Shown in pieces: positions 1 through 6,730 of a stretch of 19,127 nucleotides of DNA (positions are counted from its first letter, which is position 1; each line of letters starts with the position of its first letter). A model generated the notes under the pieces. That model was not told the DNA's origin, did not search any database, and saw only the letters and a list, made by a program, of their open reading frames with translations. Made by a program: the position numbers and the translations under genes. Source of the stretch: JBPOHE01 sp052035915 (GTDB lineage Bacteria; Pseudomonadota; Gammaproteobacteria; Chromatiales; Chromatiaceae); the NCBI GenBank assembly GCA_052035915.1, contig JBPOHE010000170.1, forward strand, positions 1 through 19,127, in the 5' to 3' direction.

Positions 1-123
1 CGGCGGAACTGGAGGCGGTTGTCCTCAAGATCAACCAACGTCCACGGAAATGCCTCAACTACCGAGCCCCCTACGATGTCTTCGCCGACGCTCTCCGTGG
101 TGCACTTGTAACTTGAATCCGCC
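1..123 (+). mobile_element. Right end of an IS30-family insertion sequence
   Basis: The window opens inside an insertion sequence. It contains the last codons of an IS30-type transposase and a short tail ending in TTGAATCCGCC. The boundary near position 123 is inferred from two facts: the transposase stops at 116, and recognisable MazF-like toxin coding sequence begins immediately afterwards on the other strand. The left end, the matching inverted repeat and the target duplication lie outside the window, so the exact terminal base is uncertain by a few nucleotides. Confidence 0.7.
3..116 (+). CDS. IS30-family transposase, C-terminal fragment (5' end outside window)
   Basis: The plus-strand frame beginning at position 3 is open from the edge and ends with TGA at 114-116, giving 37 residues. 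It contains the signature INQRPRKCLNYRAPYDVF, typical of the extreme C-terminus of IS30 transposases just after the last catalytic glutamate of the DDE domain. The catalytic residues and the N-terminal helix-turn-helix would lie left of the window, so activity cannot be judged. The protein cuts and joins element ends during transposition. It is convergent with, and interrupts, the minus-strand toxin gene next to it. The family call is confident; intactness is unknown. Confidence 0.8.
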   Translation, partial: AELEAVVLKINQRPRKCLNYRAPYDVFADALRGALVT

Positions 124-326
124 TTCCGTTTGGGGAGCACACCGACACGAAAGTCTTCCTGCTCCAAACCCAACACGCCTTCATAACCGGGTTGTGAGGT
201 GATTTGCACCGCTAAGAAATCCCCCTGACTATTGGCTGCCTGCAAAATCAGTACCGGGCGTTTTTTACTTGCAGAAAGATCGCTGAACGGAAACGGCAGC
301 AATACCACATCACACGGCTGGTACAT
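124..326 (-). pseudogene. MazF/PemK-like endoribonuclease toxin, truncated by the IS30 element
   Basis: An ATG at 326-324 opens a minus-strand frame starting MYQPCDVVLLPFPFSDL and continuing with KKRPVLIL and VQITSQPGYEG. This is the N-terminal SH3-like barrel of MazF/PemK toxins, with the family's PFPFSD and K-RP-L motifs. Family members are usually about 110 residues. Here only about 67 native codons remain, up to VGVLPKR, before the sequence becomes the antisense of the IS30 transposase. The frame then stays open to the window edge, adding at least 40 unrelated residues. The start overlaps the antitoxin gene by 17 bp, the usual translational coupling of such pairs. MazF-type enzymes cleave mRNA; without the C-terminal strands and dimer interface this copy is probably inactive. 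It could alternatively produce a chimeric protein. Confidence 0.75.
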
Positions 327-510
327 CGTTCCATACCTCATCTTCGGCGTTGTCCCAATCGGCGAGGGAATCGGCTTGGGCGAACATAAGATTGCGCCAT
401 TCCTGTGTTTCTTCGCGCTGCCTTAAAAACAAGACGAAATCCAGGACTTCTTGCACCAACGCCTCGGGCATGGGTTTGACTGTCCGATAAACCTGTTCGG
501 CAAGATTCAT
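310..510 (-). CDS. Antitoxin of a MazF-type toxin-antitoxin pair (DUF2281-like)
   Basis: This 66-residue acidic protein begins MNLAEQVYRTVKPMPEALV and has the amphipathic segment VQEVLDFVLFLRQRE around residues 19-33. That arrangement is typical of small antitoxins encoded just upstream of MazF/PemK toxins. The C-terminus is rich in Asp, Glu and Trp (ADWDNAEDEVWND), as expected for the disordered segment that wraps the toxin. It overlaps the toxin start by 17 bp, toxin downstream. The gene itself is complete, while its partner is cut by an insertion sequence, so the antitoxin now has no intact local toxin. DNA binding and autorepression are usual for the family but cannot be shown here. Confidence 0.72.
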   Translation of the reverse strand: MNLAEQVYRTVKPMPEALVQEVLDFVLFLRQREETQEWRNLMFAQADSLADWDNAEDEVWNDVPAV

Positions 511-554
511 AAACGTACCTCGTAAAAAGTGAAAAGCATTAAATCGTGATCGTT

Positions 555-756
555 GATCGTTCCCACGCTCCAGCGTGGGAACGCAGCCTTATACGCTCCA
601 GCGTTTAGTGTCGGCGCCGAATCACGTCCGGGTAGAAAGCGAAACCTGTCCAGCCCCAACAAGAGTCTCCGGCAATTTCTGTTCCGCGCTTGCTGCGGCA
701 TACAGGACGCCAGAGCGTCCCCGACTACGCTCCCACGCTGGAGCGTGGGAGCGATC
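555..756. repeat. Inverted pair of REP-like palindromes (REPIN-like block)
   Basis: Positions 558-583 form a palindrome with 12-bp arms (CGTTCCCACGCT / AGCGTGGGAACG) around CC. Positions 728-753 form a near-identical palindrome (CGCTCCCACGCT / AGCGTGGGAGCG) around GG. GATCG precedes the first copy and CGATC follows the second, so the two are in inverted orientation. Between them are smaller related palindromes: ACGCTCCAGCGT at 593-604 and GGACGC-CAGA-GCGTCC at 705-720. The block fills the space between the toxin-antitoxin pair and the end of hsdR. The second palindrome lies 17 bp beyond the hsdR stop and could also serve as a 3' RNA hairpin. No protein-coding gene is supported here. Confidence 0.85.
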
Positions 757-769
757 ATTGCAAAACGGT

Positions 770-3700
770 TCATTGCTCATACGCACTCAACCCCGAAATC
801 TCGCGCCCCTGCGCCAGCTTGTGCAGCAGCGGCGTCAGGTCCTCCACCAGCGCCAGTTCCGCCTGGGTGCGCGCCTTCCAGCCCAAACCCAGCGGGGCCA
901 TCAGCTCGGAGAGGCGTTCGCCGTCGAAGATGCGGCGGCGTAGCACTTCGTCCACAAAGGCTTGCAGTGCGGCGGCATCCAGCCTGTGCCTGGCGGCGAT
1001 GAGGTTAAGTTCGCGCGCTTTCTTCTCGGCCTTGAAGCGCTCGTAACCGGCGCGGATTTCCTTTTCCTCAAGCTTCTCGCCCACCGGCAGGCCGCGGATG
1101 TATTCGGCGATATCGTCGCGCTCGTCGATGAACTTGGCGTCGGCCTGGATGAGGCCGATCAACTGTTCGCGGTTCATGGTGGTCCTGCCGGGCTTCTGCG
1201 CCGTCATGCGGGCGATGAGGCCCATGATGTAGTCGTAGTCGATGAGGCTGGAAGCGAACAGCACGAACTCGAAATCGAGCTGCTGCACCTCGGGCGGGGC
1301 CTGGTCGCCTTCTTTCTCCTGCTGCTTCTTCAGGCGCTTGGCGGTTTCCAGATAGGTGCTGCGGAAGCTCTGCAATTGATCTTTGGGCAGGATGGCTTCC
1401 ACCTTGGCCTTCTGCTCGGGTTCGAGGTCGGTGTACTGATCGAGCTGCGTCCTGAGGCGCTGCACTTCCTTGAAGCGGCTGACGAATTCGATGCGCGCGG
1501 TGTCGCCCTTGAGGTTGTAGACCTGCTCGGGTTCGCAGACCAGGTTCTTCTTCTCCATGAAGCGTTCCATGCCCGCGACGGCGGCTTCGTATTTGCGCAG
1601 CACTTCGGCGGCGGGTTCCACCAGCCAGATTTCACGCGGGTTGTCGATCTTCTCGCCGGAGAAGAGGGCGATGGCGGCGTCCACTTCCTTCTGCTGCTGG
1701 CGGAAGTCGAGCACGTTGCCGTAGGGCTTGCTGTCGTTGAGCACGCGGTTGGTGCGGGAGAAGGCCTGAATGAGGCCGTGGTGCCGCAGGTTTTTGTCCA
1801 CGTAGAGCGTGTTCAGGTATTTGGAATCGAAGCCGGTGAGCAGCATGTCCACCACGAGGGTGAGGTCGATCTTCCGCGCGTGGGGGTAGTCGGCATTGGG
1901 CCACTGCTGGTCCTTGATGCGCTTCTGCACGTCCTGGTAGTAGAGGTCGAATTCGCCGAGCTTGTGGTTGGTGCCGTAGCGGGTGTTGTAGTCGGCGAGG
2001 ATGCGGGTGAGCGCCGCCTTCTTGCCTTCGGGGTCCTGCTGGTTGTCCTGCTTCTCTTGCGGCAGATCTTCCTGGATTTGCTGCACGTCCTTGTTGCCCT
2101 CGGCCGGTGGCGAGAAAACGCAGGCGATGTTGAGGGTTGCGAAGTCCGGGTTCCGCTCCCGCATTTCGTCCTGCACGGTCTGGAACAGGGCGTGGTATTC
2201 GATGGCGTCGTTGATGCTGGCGGTGGCCAGCACGGCATTGAACTTGCGGTCGGCGGTAGCGGCGTCGTGCTTGGCCAGGATGGCCTCGATTATCTTGCGC
2301 TTGGCTGGCACCACCCCGTCAGGCTGCGCCTGCCACCCCTCCAGAGGAGGGGAATGGGGGCGGGGTAATTCCCCTCCCTTGGAGGGGTACGCCGTAGGCG
2401 GGGGGTGGTTTCCCTCCGGCTTGAAATAATCGACATGGAAGCGCAGGACGTTGTGGTCTTCGATGGCGTGGGTGATGGTGTATTGGTGCAGGCAGCGCTG
2501 GAACAGGTCGTCGGTGGTGCGGTAGCTGGCCTGCTGGCCTTCGATCTGCTGATAGCTGGCATTCTGCTCGAAGATGGGCGTGCCGGTAAAGCCGAATAAC
2601 TGGGCCTTGGGAAAGAACTCCTTGATGGCCCTGTGGTTGTCGCCGAATTGCGAACGATGGCATTCGTCAAAGATGAATACCATGCGCTGATTGCGCAGGG
2701 GCTCCAGGCGGGCCAGATAGTTGCGCTTGTTGCTGCCGTCGAGCGCCAGGCCCAGCTTCTGGATGGTGGTGACGATGACCTTGTTGGCGTAGTCGTCGGA
2801 AAGCAGACGGCGCACCAGGGTTTCGGTGTTGGTGTTCTCTTCGACGCAGCCTTCCTGGAAGCGGTTGAATTCCTCGCGCGTCTGGCGGTCCAGGTCCTTG
2901 CGATCCACTACGAACAGGCACTTGTCGATATCCGGGTTGTCCTTGAGCAGGGTGGCGGCCTTGAACGAGGTGAGCGTCTTGCCGCTGCCGGTGGTGTGCC
3001 AGATGTAACCATTCCCGCAGTTTTGATGAATGCACTCCACAATGGCCTGCACGGCATAGATCTGGTAGGGCCGCATCATCAGCAGCCTTTGCTCGCTGGC
3101 CACCAGCACCATGTAGCGGCTGATCATCTGGCCCAGGGTGCATTTGGCGAGGAAGGTGTCGGCAAAGGTGTCGAGGTGGACGATCTTCTTGTTGTCCTCG
3201 GCAGCGAACTGGTAGACGGGCAGGAAGCGTTCGTCGGCGTTGAAGCTGAAATGGCGGGCGTTGTTGTTGGCGAAGTACCAGGTATCCGTGCGGTTGCTGA
3301 CGATGAAGAGCTGGATGAAGCAGAGCAGCGTCTTGCCGTAGCCGTTGCCGGGATCACTCTTGTAATCGACGATTTGTTGCATGGCCCGGCGTGGGCTCAG
3401 GCCCAAGGTCTTGAGCTCGATCTGCACCACCGGCACGCCGTTGATGAGCAACATCACGTCGTAGCGGTGGTGGCTGTGGTCGGTGTTGATGCGCAACTGG
3501 TTGACCGCCTCGAAGTGGTTTTTGCACCAATCCTTGATGTTGACGAGGGTGTAGTTGAGCGGCGTACCGTCGTCACGCTCGAAGCTGTTGATGTTACGCA
3601 GGGTCTGGGCGGCGTTGTAGACGTCCGGCGTGATCACGCCATCGAGCAGGCGCTGGAATTCGCTGTCGGTGAGCCTGACGCGGTTAAGCGCCTCGAACTT

Positions 3701-3811
3701 CTCGCGGAAATTGGCTTCCAGCGCGGCGCGGTCGCGGATGTCGTGGCGGTAGGTGTATTTGAGGTCAGTCAGCTTTTCGATCAGGGTTTGTTCGATTTCG
3801 TGTTCAGTCAT
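770..3811 (-). CDS. hsdR: Type I restriction enzyme R subunit (endonuclease/translocase)
   Basis: The 1013-residue protein is the motor and nuclease subunit of a type I restriction-modification complex, which translocates DNA with ATP and cuts unmodified DNA when joined to HsdM and HsdS. The N-terminal PD-(D/E)xK nuclease is visible as YDVML (D118) and QIELK (E132, K134). Superfamily 2 helicase motifs follow: TTGSGKT at 273-279, DECH at 382-385, FTGTP at 408-412, MLLTGFD at 656-662 and QAFSRTNR at 682-689. All key residues are present. A Pro/Gly-rich insertion at about residues 468-498 coincides with palindromic repeats in the DNA. AAGAGAG precedes the ATG. No hsdM or hsdS gene is found on either side within the window, so partners must lie beyond the IS30 element or elsewhere, or be lost. 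The promoter region overlaps a MITE-like element. Confidence 0.95.
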   Translation of the reverse strand: MTEHEIEQTLIEKLTDLKYTYRHDIRDRAALEANFREKFEALNRVRLTDSEFQRLLDGVITPDVYNAAQTLRNINSFERDDGTPLNYTLVNIKDWCKNHFEAVNQLRINTDHSHHRYDVMLLINGVPVVQIELKTLGLSPRRAMQQIVDYKSDPGNGYGKTLLCFIQLFIVSNRTDTWYFANNNARHFSFNADERFLPVYQFAAEDNKKIVHLDTFADTFLAKCTLGQMISRYMVLVASEQRLLMMRPYQIYAVQAIVECIHQNCGNGYIWHTTGSGKTLTSFKAATLLKDNPDIDKCLFVVDRKDLDRQTREEFNRFQEGCVEENTNTETLVRRLLSDDYANKVIVTTIQKLGLALDGSNKRNYLARLEPLRNQRMVFIFDECHRSQFGDNHRAIKEFFPKAQLFGFTGTPIFEQNASYQQIEGQQASYRTTDDLFQRCLHQYTITHAIEDHNVLRFHVDYFKPEGNHPPPTAYPSKGGELPRPHSPPLEGWQAQPDGVVPAKRKIIEAILAKHDAATADRKFNAVLATASINDAIEYHALFQTVQDEMRERNPDFATLNIACVFSPPAEGNKDVQQIQEDLPQEKQDNQQDPEGKKAALTRILADYNTRYGTNHKLGEFDLYYQDVQKRIKDQQWPNADYPHARKIDLTLVVDMLLTGFDSKYLNTLYVDKNLRHHGLIQAFSRTNRVLNDSKPYGNVLDFRQQQKEVDAAIALFSGEKIDNPREIWLVEPAAEVLRKYEAAVAGMERFMEKKNLVCEPEQVYNLKGDTARIEFVSRFKEVQRLRTQLDQYTDLEPEQKAKVEAILPKDQLQSFRSTYLETAKRLKKQQEKEGDQAPPEVQQLDFEFVLFASSLIDYDYIMGLIARMTAQKPGRTTMNREQLIGLIQADAKFIDERDDIAEYIRGLPVGEKLEEKEIRAGYERFKAEKKARELNLIAARHRLDAAALQAFVDEVLRRRIFDGERLSELMAPLGLGWKARTQAELALVEDLTPLLHKLAQGREISGLSAYEQ
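2318..2410. repeat. Palindromic repeat cluster inserted in frame within hsdR
   Basis: Three hairpins lie side by side: CCCCTCC-AGA-GGAGGGG at 2336-2352, CCCCTCC-CTT-GGAGGGG at 2371-2387, and CGCC-GTA-GGCG at 2390-2400. The surrounding composition is strongly C/G-biased by strand. In the hsdR frame the segment reads as a Pro/Gly-rich stretch (PPPTAYPSKGGELPRPHSPP) falling between recognisable HsdR blocks (FHVDYFKPEG and KRKIIEAILAKHDAAT). From memory, related HsdR proteins have a short variable linker there. The DNA therefore looks like a mobile intergenic repeat that landed in a tolerant loop without breaking the frame. The insertion edges are approximate. Confidence 0.75.
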
Positions 3812-3876
3812 TCACTACTCTCTTCAGAAAGATTCTGAGAAGCTGTTTGGAGATTCTCGTGGCAACTTCCGAGCAC

Positions 3877-3945
3877 GTAGGGCGGCAACCCCTTGCCGCC
3901 ATTTGATGCCGATCAGGGAGTGTCGGCAAAGGATTGCCGACCTAC
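3877..3945. repeat. REP pair in inverted orientation (second family)
   Basis: GTAGGGCGGCAACCCCTTGC... at 3877-3900 and its diverged inverse at 3922-3945 (ending GGATTGCCGACCTAC) are 24-nt units, each with its own internal palindrome (GGCGGCAA/TTGCCGCC and GTCGGCAA/TTGCCGAC). They are separated by 21 bp. The two-unit inverted arrangement is that of REPIN/BIME elements. This family differs in sequence from the pair at 555-756. No coding function is implied. Confidence 0.85.
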
Positions 3946-3998
3946 TTTGCTCGTTACCGCTTCCGCGCCTCGGGGCCAAGCTTTGTGCCTGCGATTAA

Positions 3999-4017
3999 TG
4001 TTCTCTTTAAGAGAACA
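3999..4017. promoter_or_regulatory. Perfect dyad TGTTCTCT-TTA-AGAGAACA upstream of hsdR
   Basis: Eight-base arms flank a three-base centre in a locally AT-rich stretch (about 3990-4050) that contrasts with the GC-rich surroundings. Its form is that of an operator for a small dimeric repressor, such as the controller proteins often associated with restriction systems, but no regulator gene is in view. It lies about 190 bp upstream of the hsdR start and inside the MITE-like element. It may simply be a hairpin of that element. Confidence 0.35.
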
Positions 4018-4118
4018 ATATAGGATTTATTTCTTTGTTTGTTGCTAATATGAGAACGAAAATCCGGCCTTTCCGCTCGATGCCCGGGAGTCGAGGGTTT
4101 CCAAACAGCTTCTGAGAA

Positions 4119-4326
4119 AGCACCTTGCTGACTATGTTTATCTGCACTCTGGCCAGCGTCAATTTCTGCGTTGTCCAGTCGAAGGTGCCCCTCCTGAATT
4201 TGCCGCTGGCGCGACTTGGCCGCATACCAGAAATTGGTATTACCCGATCCGCTTCGTGGGCAGAGTAGGAAGTTTGAATAGGTGGAAGGCTTGAGGCGGT
4301 CGATTGATGACGACCAGGGGAATTTT
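4119..4326. other. Gene-free spacer between the MITE-like element and the fba 3' end
   Basis: No gene is supported here. A minus-strand frame of 72 codons spans 4225-4007, but it has no ribosome binding site, runs across the element's inverted repeat and resembles nothing I recognise. Plus-strand frames contain stops. The stretch could be decayed coding sequence. Confidence 0.5.
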
Positions 4327-4357
4327 GGCCGACCCGGGCTGGGAAGCCGGGTCGGCC
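4327..4357 (-). terminator. Strong hairpin after fba (terminator-like, no U-tract)
   Basis: GGCCGACCCGG at 4327-4337 pairs perfectly with CCGGGTCGGCC at 4347-4357, 12 bp past the fba stop. On the minus-strand transcript the stem is followed by AAAATT rather than a run of U. It is therefore more likely a 3' stabilising hairpin or a factor-assisted stop than a classical intrinsic terminator. It marks the probable end of the tkt-gap-pgk-fba transcript. Confidence 0.6.
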
Positions 4358-4369
4358 TGAGGCATCCGG

Positions 4370-5434
4370 TCAGTTGATCTTGGGGTCCAGTTCGCCCTTG
4401 GCGTAGCGGCTGGTCATGGCCTCCAGGCCGATCGCTTTGATCTTGGAGGCGTTGCCAGCGGTGCCGAAGGCTTCGTACCTGTCCTTGCAGATCTGCTTCA
4501 TGCCCTTGGTGGCGGCAATGAGCCACTTACGGGGGTCGAATTCCTTCTTGTTCTCGGCGAGGAACTTGCGTACGGCCCCGGTGCTCGCCATGCGCAGATC
4601 GGTGTCGATATTGACCTTGCGCACCCCGTGCTTGATGCCCTGGGCGATCTCTTCCACCGGCACGCCATAGGTCTGGCCCATGTCGCCGCCATAGTCGTTG
4701 ATCATCTTCAGCCAGTCCTGGGGCACGCTGGAGGAACCGTGCATCACCAGATGGGTATTGGGGATGCGGGCATGGATCTGCTTCACCCGCTCGATGGCGA
4801 GAATGTCGCCGGTGGGCGGACGGGTGAACTTGTAGGCGCCATGGCTGGTGCCGATGGCGATGGCCAGGGCGTCGACACCGGTCTTCTTGACGAAATCCGC
4901 CGCTTCTTCCGGGTCGGTCAGCAACTGGGAGTGATCCAGATGACCCTCGGCACCGACGCCATCCTCTTCGCCCGCCGTCCCGGTCTCCAAGGAGCCCAGG
5001 CAGCCTAGTTCGCCCTCGACGGAGACGCCGCAGGCGTGGGCCATCTCCACCACGCGCCGGGTGACATCGATGTTGTATTCGTAGCTGGCGGGGGTCTTGC
5101 CGTCCTCTTTGAGGGAACCGTCCATCATCACGGAGGAAAAGCCGAGTTGGATGGAGCGCTGGCAGACTGCCGGGGAGGTGCCGTGGTCTTGATGCATGCA
5201 GACCGGGATATCCGGCCATTCCTCGATGGCCGCCAGGATGAGGTGACGCAGGAAGGGCGCCCCGGCGTACTTGCGGGCGCCGGCGGAGGCTTGGACGATG
5301 ACCGGGGAATCAGTCTCGGCGGCGGCCTCCATGATGGCGCGCATCTGTTCGAGGTTATTGACGTTGAAGGCAGGCACACCGTAGCCGTGCTCGGCGGCGT
5401 GGTCCAGTAACTGGCGTAGGGAGATCAGAGCCAT
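4370..5434 (-). CDS. fba: Class II fructose-1,6-bisphosphate aldolase
   Basis: This cytoplasmic, zinc-dependent enzyme interconverts fructose-1,6-bisphosphate with dihydroxyacetone phosphate and glyceraldehyde-3-phosphate. In the Calvin cycle it also makes sedoheptulose-1,7-bisphosphate. The 354-residue length and sequence fit the CbbA-type class II aldolases. Visible active-site elements are HQDHG at 81-85 (catalytic D83, zinc ligand H84), GELG at 141-144 (E142), GTSHG at 195-199 (H198) and MHGSSS at 231-236 (H232). The start has AGAGGACAG eight to ten bases upstream. It lies 39 bp downstream of pgk on the same strand with no terminator between, so the two are co-transcribed. A strong hairpin follows the stop codon. 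Confidence 0.97.
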   Translation of the reverse strand: MALISLRQLLDHAAEHGYGVPAFNVNNLEQMRAIMEAAAETDSPVIVQASAGARKYAGAPFLRHLILAAIEEWPDIPVCMHQDHGTSPAVCQRSIQLGFSSVMMDGSLKEDGKTPASYEYNIDVTRRVVEMAHACGVSVEGELGCLGSLETGTAGEEDGVGAEGHLDHSQLLTDPEEAADFVKKTGVDALAIAIGTSHGAYKFTRPPTGDILAIERVKQIHARIPNTHLVMHGSSSVPQDWLKMINDYGGDMGQTYGVPVEEIAQGIKHGVRKVNIDTDLRMASTGAVRKFLAENKKEFDPRKWLIAATKGMKQICKDRYEAFGTAGNASKIKAIGLEAMTSRYAKGELDPKIN

Positions 5435-5473
5435 GAAATCTGTCCTCTTTGAATGTGAATGGAGTGGGTCGGC

Positions 5474-6655
5474 CTAGCCTTGCGCCCGTGCTTCCAGCAT
5501 GGCCACCGCCGGCAGGATCTTGCCTTCGAGATATTCGAGGAAGGCGCCGCCCGCGGTAGAGATATAGGAGACTTTGTCGTAAATATCATACTTCTGGATT
5601 GCGGCGATGGTATCCCCACCACCAGCCAGGCTGAAGGCCGGAGCCTCGGCGATAGCCAGGGCGAGGGTCTTGGTACCTTCCCCGAACTGGTCGAACTCGA
5701 ATACCCCTACCGGACCGTTCCAGACGATGGTACAGGCCTTGGAGACGATCTCTGTCAACTGGGCGGCGGATTTGGGGCCGATGTCGAAGATCATGTCGTC
5801 ATCGGCCACCTCGCCCGCGTCCTTGAGCACCGCCGGCTCGTTCTCAGCGAAGTTCTTACCGCATACCACATCCACCGCAATCGGTATGCTGGCGCCGCGG
5901 GCATTCATCTTCGCGATCAGGGCCTGGGCGGTAGGGATGAGGTCGTGCTCGCACAAGGATTTACCGACGTTATGGCCGGTAGCGGCGAGGAAGGTGTTGG
6001 CGATACCACCGCCGACCACCAGCTGATCGACCTTTTCCGACAGGGCCTCCAGAACGGTAAGTTTGGTCGAGACCTTGGAGCCGCCGACGATGGCGACCAT
6101 GGGGCGGGCCGGATTGGCCAGGGCCTGTTGCAGGGCATCCAGTTCTTCGGCGAGCAGCAGGCCGGCGCAGGCTACGGGGGCGAATTTGCCGACGCCGTGG
6201 GTGGAGGCCTGGGCGCGATGGGCGGTGCCGAAGGCATCCATGACGAAGACGTCGCAGAGGGCGGCGTACTTCTTGGACAGCTCCTCGTTGTCCTTGCCTT
6301 CGCCCTTGTTGAAGCGGACGTTGTCGAGCAGGATCAGTTCCCCATCGGCGATCTCCAGGGACTGATCCAGATAGTCGCGGATCAGGCGCACGGGCTGGCC
6401 CATCTTGGCGCTCAGGTCATCGGCTACGGGCTTGAGGGAATTCTCCTCGGAGAAAATCCCTTCCTCGGGGCGGCCCAGATGGGACATGACCATGACTTTG
6501 GCGCCGGCCTTGAGGCAGTGCTCGAAGGTCGGCATGGAGGCGGTGATGCGGGCGTCGGAGGTGACCTTGCCGTTCTTGACCGGGACATTGAGGTCGGAAC
6601 GGATCAGTACCCGTTTGCCTTGCAGATCGAGGTCGGTGAGCTTGATGAAGGACAT
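5474..6655 (-). CDS. pgk: Phosphoglycerate kinase
   Basis: The 393-residue protein transfers phosphate between 1,3-bisphosphoglycerate/ADP and 3-phosphoglycerate/ATP, acting in glycolysis and, in reverse, in the Calvin cycle. The N-terminal substrate domain has RSDLNVP at 19-25 and SHLGRP at 58-63. The C-terminal nucleotide domain has WNGPVGVFE and the GGGDT loop at 345-349, followed by STAGGA. Length and motifs are standard for a complete enzyme. AGAGG lies upstream of the ATG. Its upstream neighbour gap is 151 bp away across two palindromic repeats; fba follows after 39 bp. No pyruvate kinase gene lies between pgk and fba, although one is present there in some related clusters as I recall them. 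Confidence 0.97.
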   Translation of the reverse strand: MSFIKLTDLDLQGKRVLIRSDLNVPVKNGKVTSDARITASMPTFEHCLKAGAKVMVMSHLGRPEEGIFSEENSLKPVADDLSAKMGQPVRLIRDYLDQSLEIADGELILLDNVRFNKGEGKDNEELSKKYAALCDVFVMDAFGTAHRAQASTHGVGKFAPVACAGLLLAEELDALQQALANPARPMVAIVGGSKVSTKLTVLEALSEKVDQLVVGGGIANTFLAATGHNVGKSLCEHDLIPTAQALIAKMNARGASIPIAVDVVCGKNFAENEPAVLKDAGEVADDDMIFDIGPKSAAQLTEIVSKACTIVWNGPVGVFEFDQFGEGTKTLALAIAEAPAFSLAGGGDTIAAIQKYDIYDKVSYISTAGGAFLEYLEGKILPAVAMLEARAQG

Positions 6656-6697
6656 GGGTGCAGGCCTCTTTCAGGGTAGGGGGTGGAAAGTGGGTAG

Positions 6698-6714
6698 GGT
6701 CCGCTGTGCGGACC
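6698..6714. repeat. Small palindromic repeat GGTCCGC-TGT-GCGGACC
   Basis: A perfect hairpin with seven-base arms and a three-base loop lies between pgk and gap, preceded by GTAG. Similar GTAGGGTCCGC units are, from memory, dispersed repeats in many proteobacterial genomes. On the minus-strand mRNA it lies about 40 nt upstream of the pgk start and could influence processing or translation. Confidence 0.7.
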
Positions 6715-6730
6715 AAGGTTCTGATTCGTT

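Larger units (their letters stand above)
3833..4118. mobile_element. MITE-like element with 27-bp imperfect terminal inverted repeats
   Basis: The sequence at 3833-3859 (TTCTGAGAAGCTGTTTGGAG...) recurs in inverted orientation at 4092-4118, with 23 of 27 positions matching and an uninterrupted 14-bp core (AGAAGCTGTTTGGA). The 286-bp span between the outer ends has no supported gene. It contains a nested REP pair (3877-3945) and a dyad (3999-4017). The pentamer GAAAG occurs at 3827-3831 and at 4116-4120 and might be a target duplication, but it overlaps the right repeat, so this is weak. The left end stops 21 bp upstream of the hsdR start, so any hsdR promoter must lie inside the element. Calling it a MITE is inference from structure only. 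Confidence 0.5.

Noticed and set aside
2336..2400. Tandem hairpins considered as a CRISPR-like or terminator array
   Set aside because: There are no regularly spaced direct repeats with unique spacers, and the segment lies inside an open coding frame.
962..3838. Long plus-strand open frames (up to 468 codons) opposite hsdR
   Set aside because: They are antisense to a gene with clear nuclease and helicase motifs, lack ribosome binding sites and have low-complexity Val/Leu/Gly/His composition typical of the complement of GC-rich coding sequence.
4007..4225. Possible 72-residue minus-strand protein between fba and hsdR
   Set aside because: It has no ribosome binding site, crosses the inverted repeat and the dyad of the MITE-like element, and resembles no family I know.
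5459..6679. 406-codon plus-strand frame opposite pgk
   Set aside because: It exactly shadows phosphoglycerate kinase, shows no recognisable domain and is explained by codon bias of the real gene.
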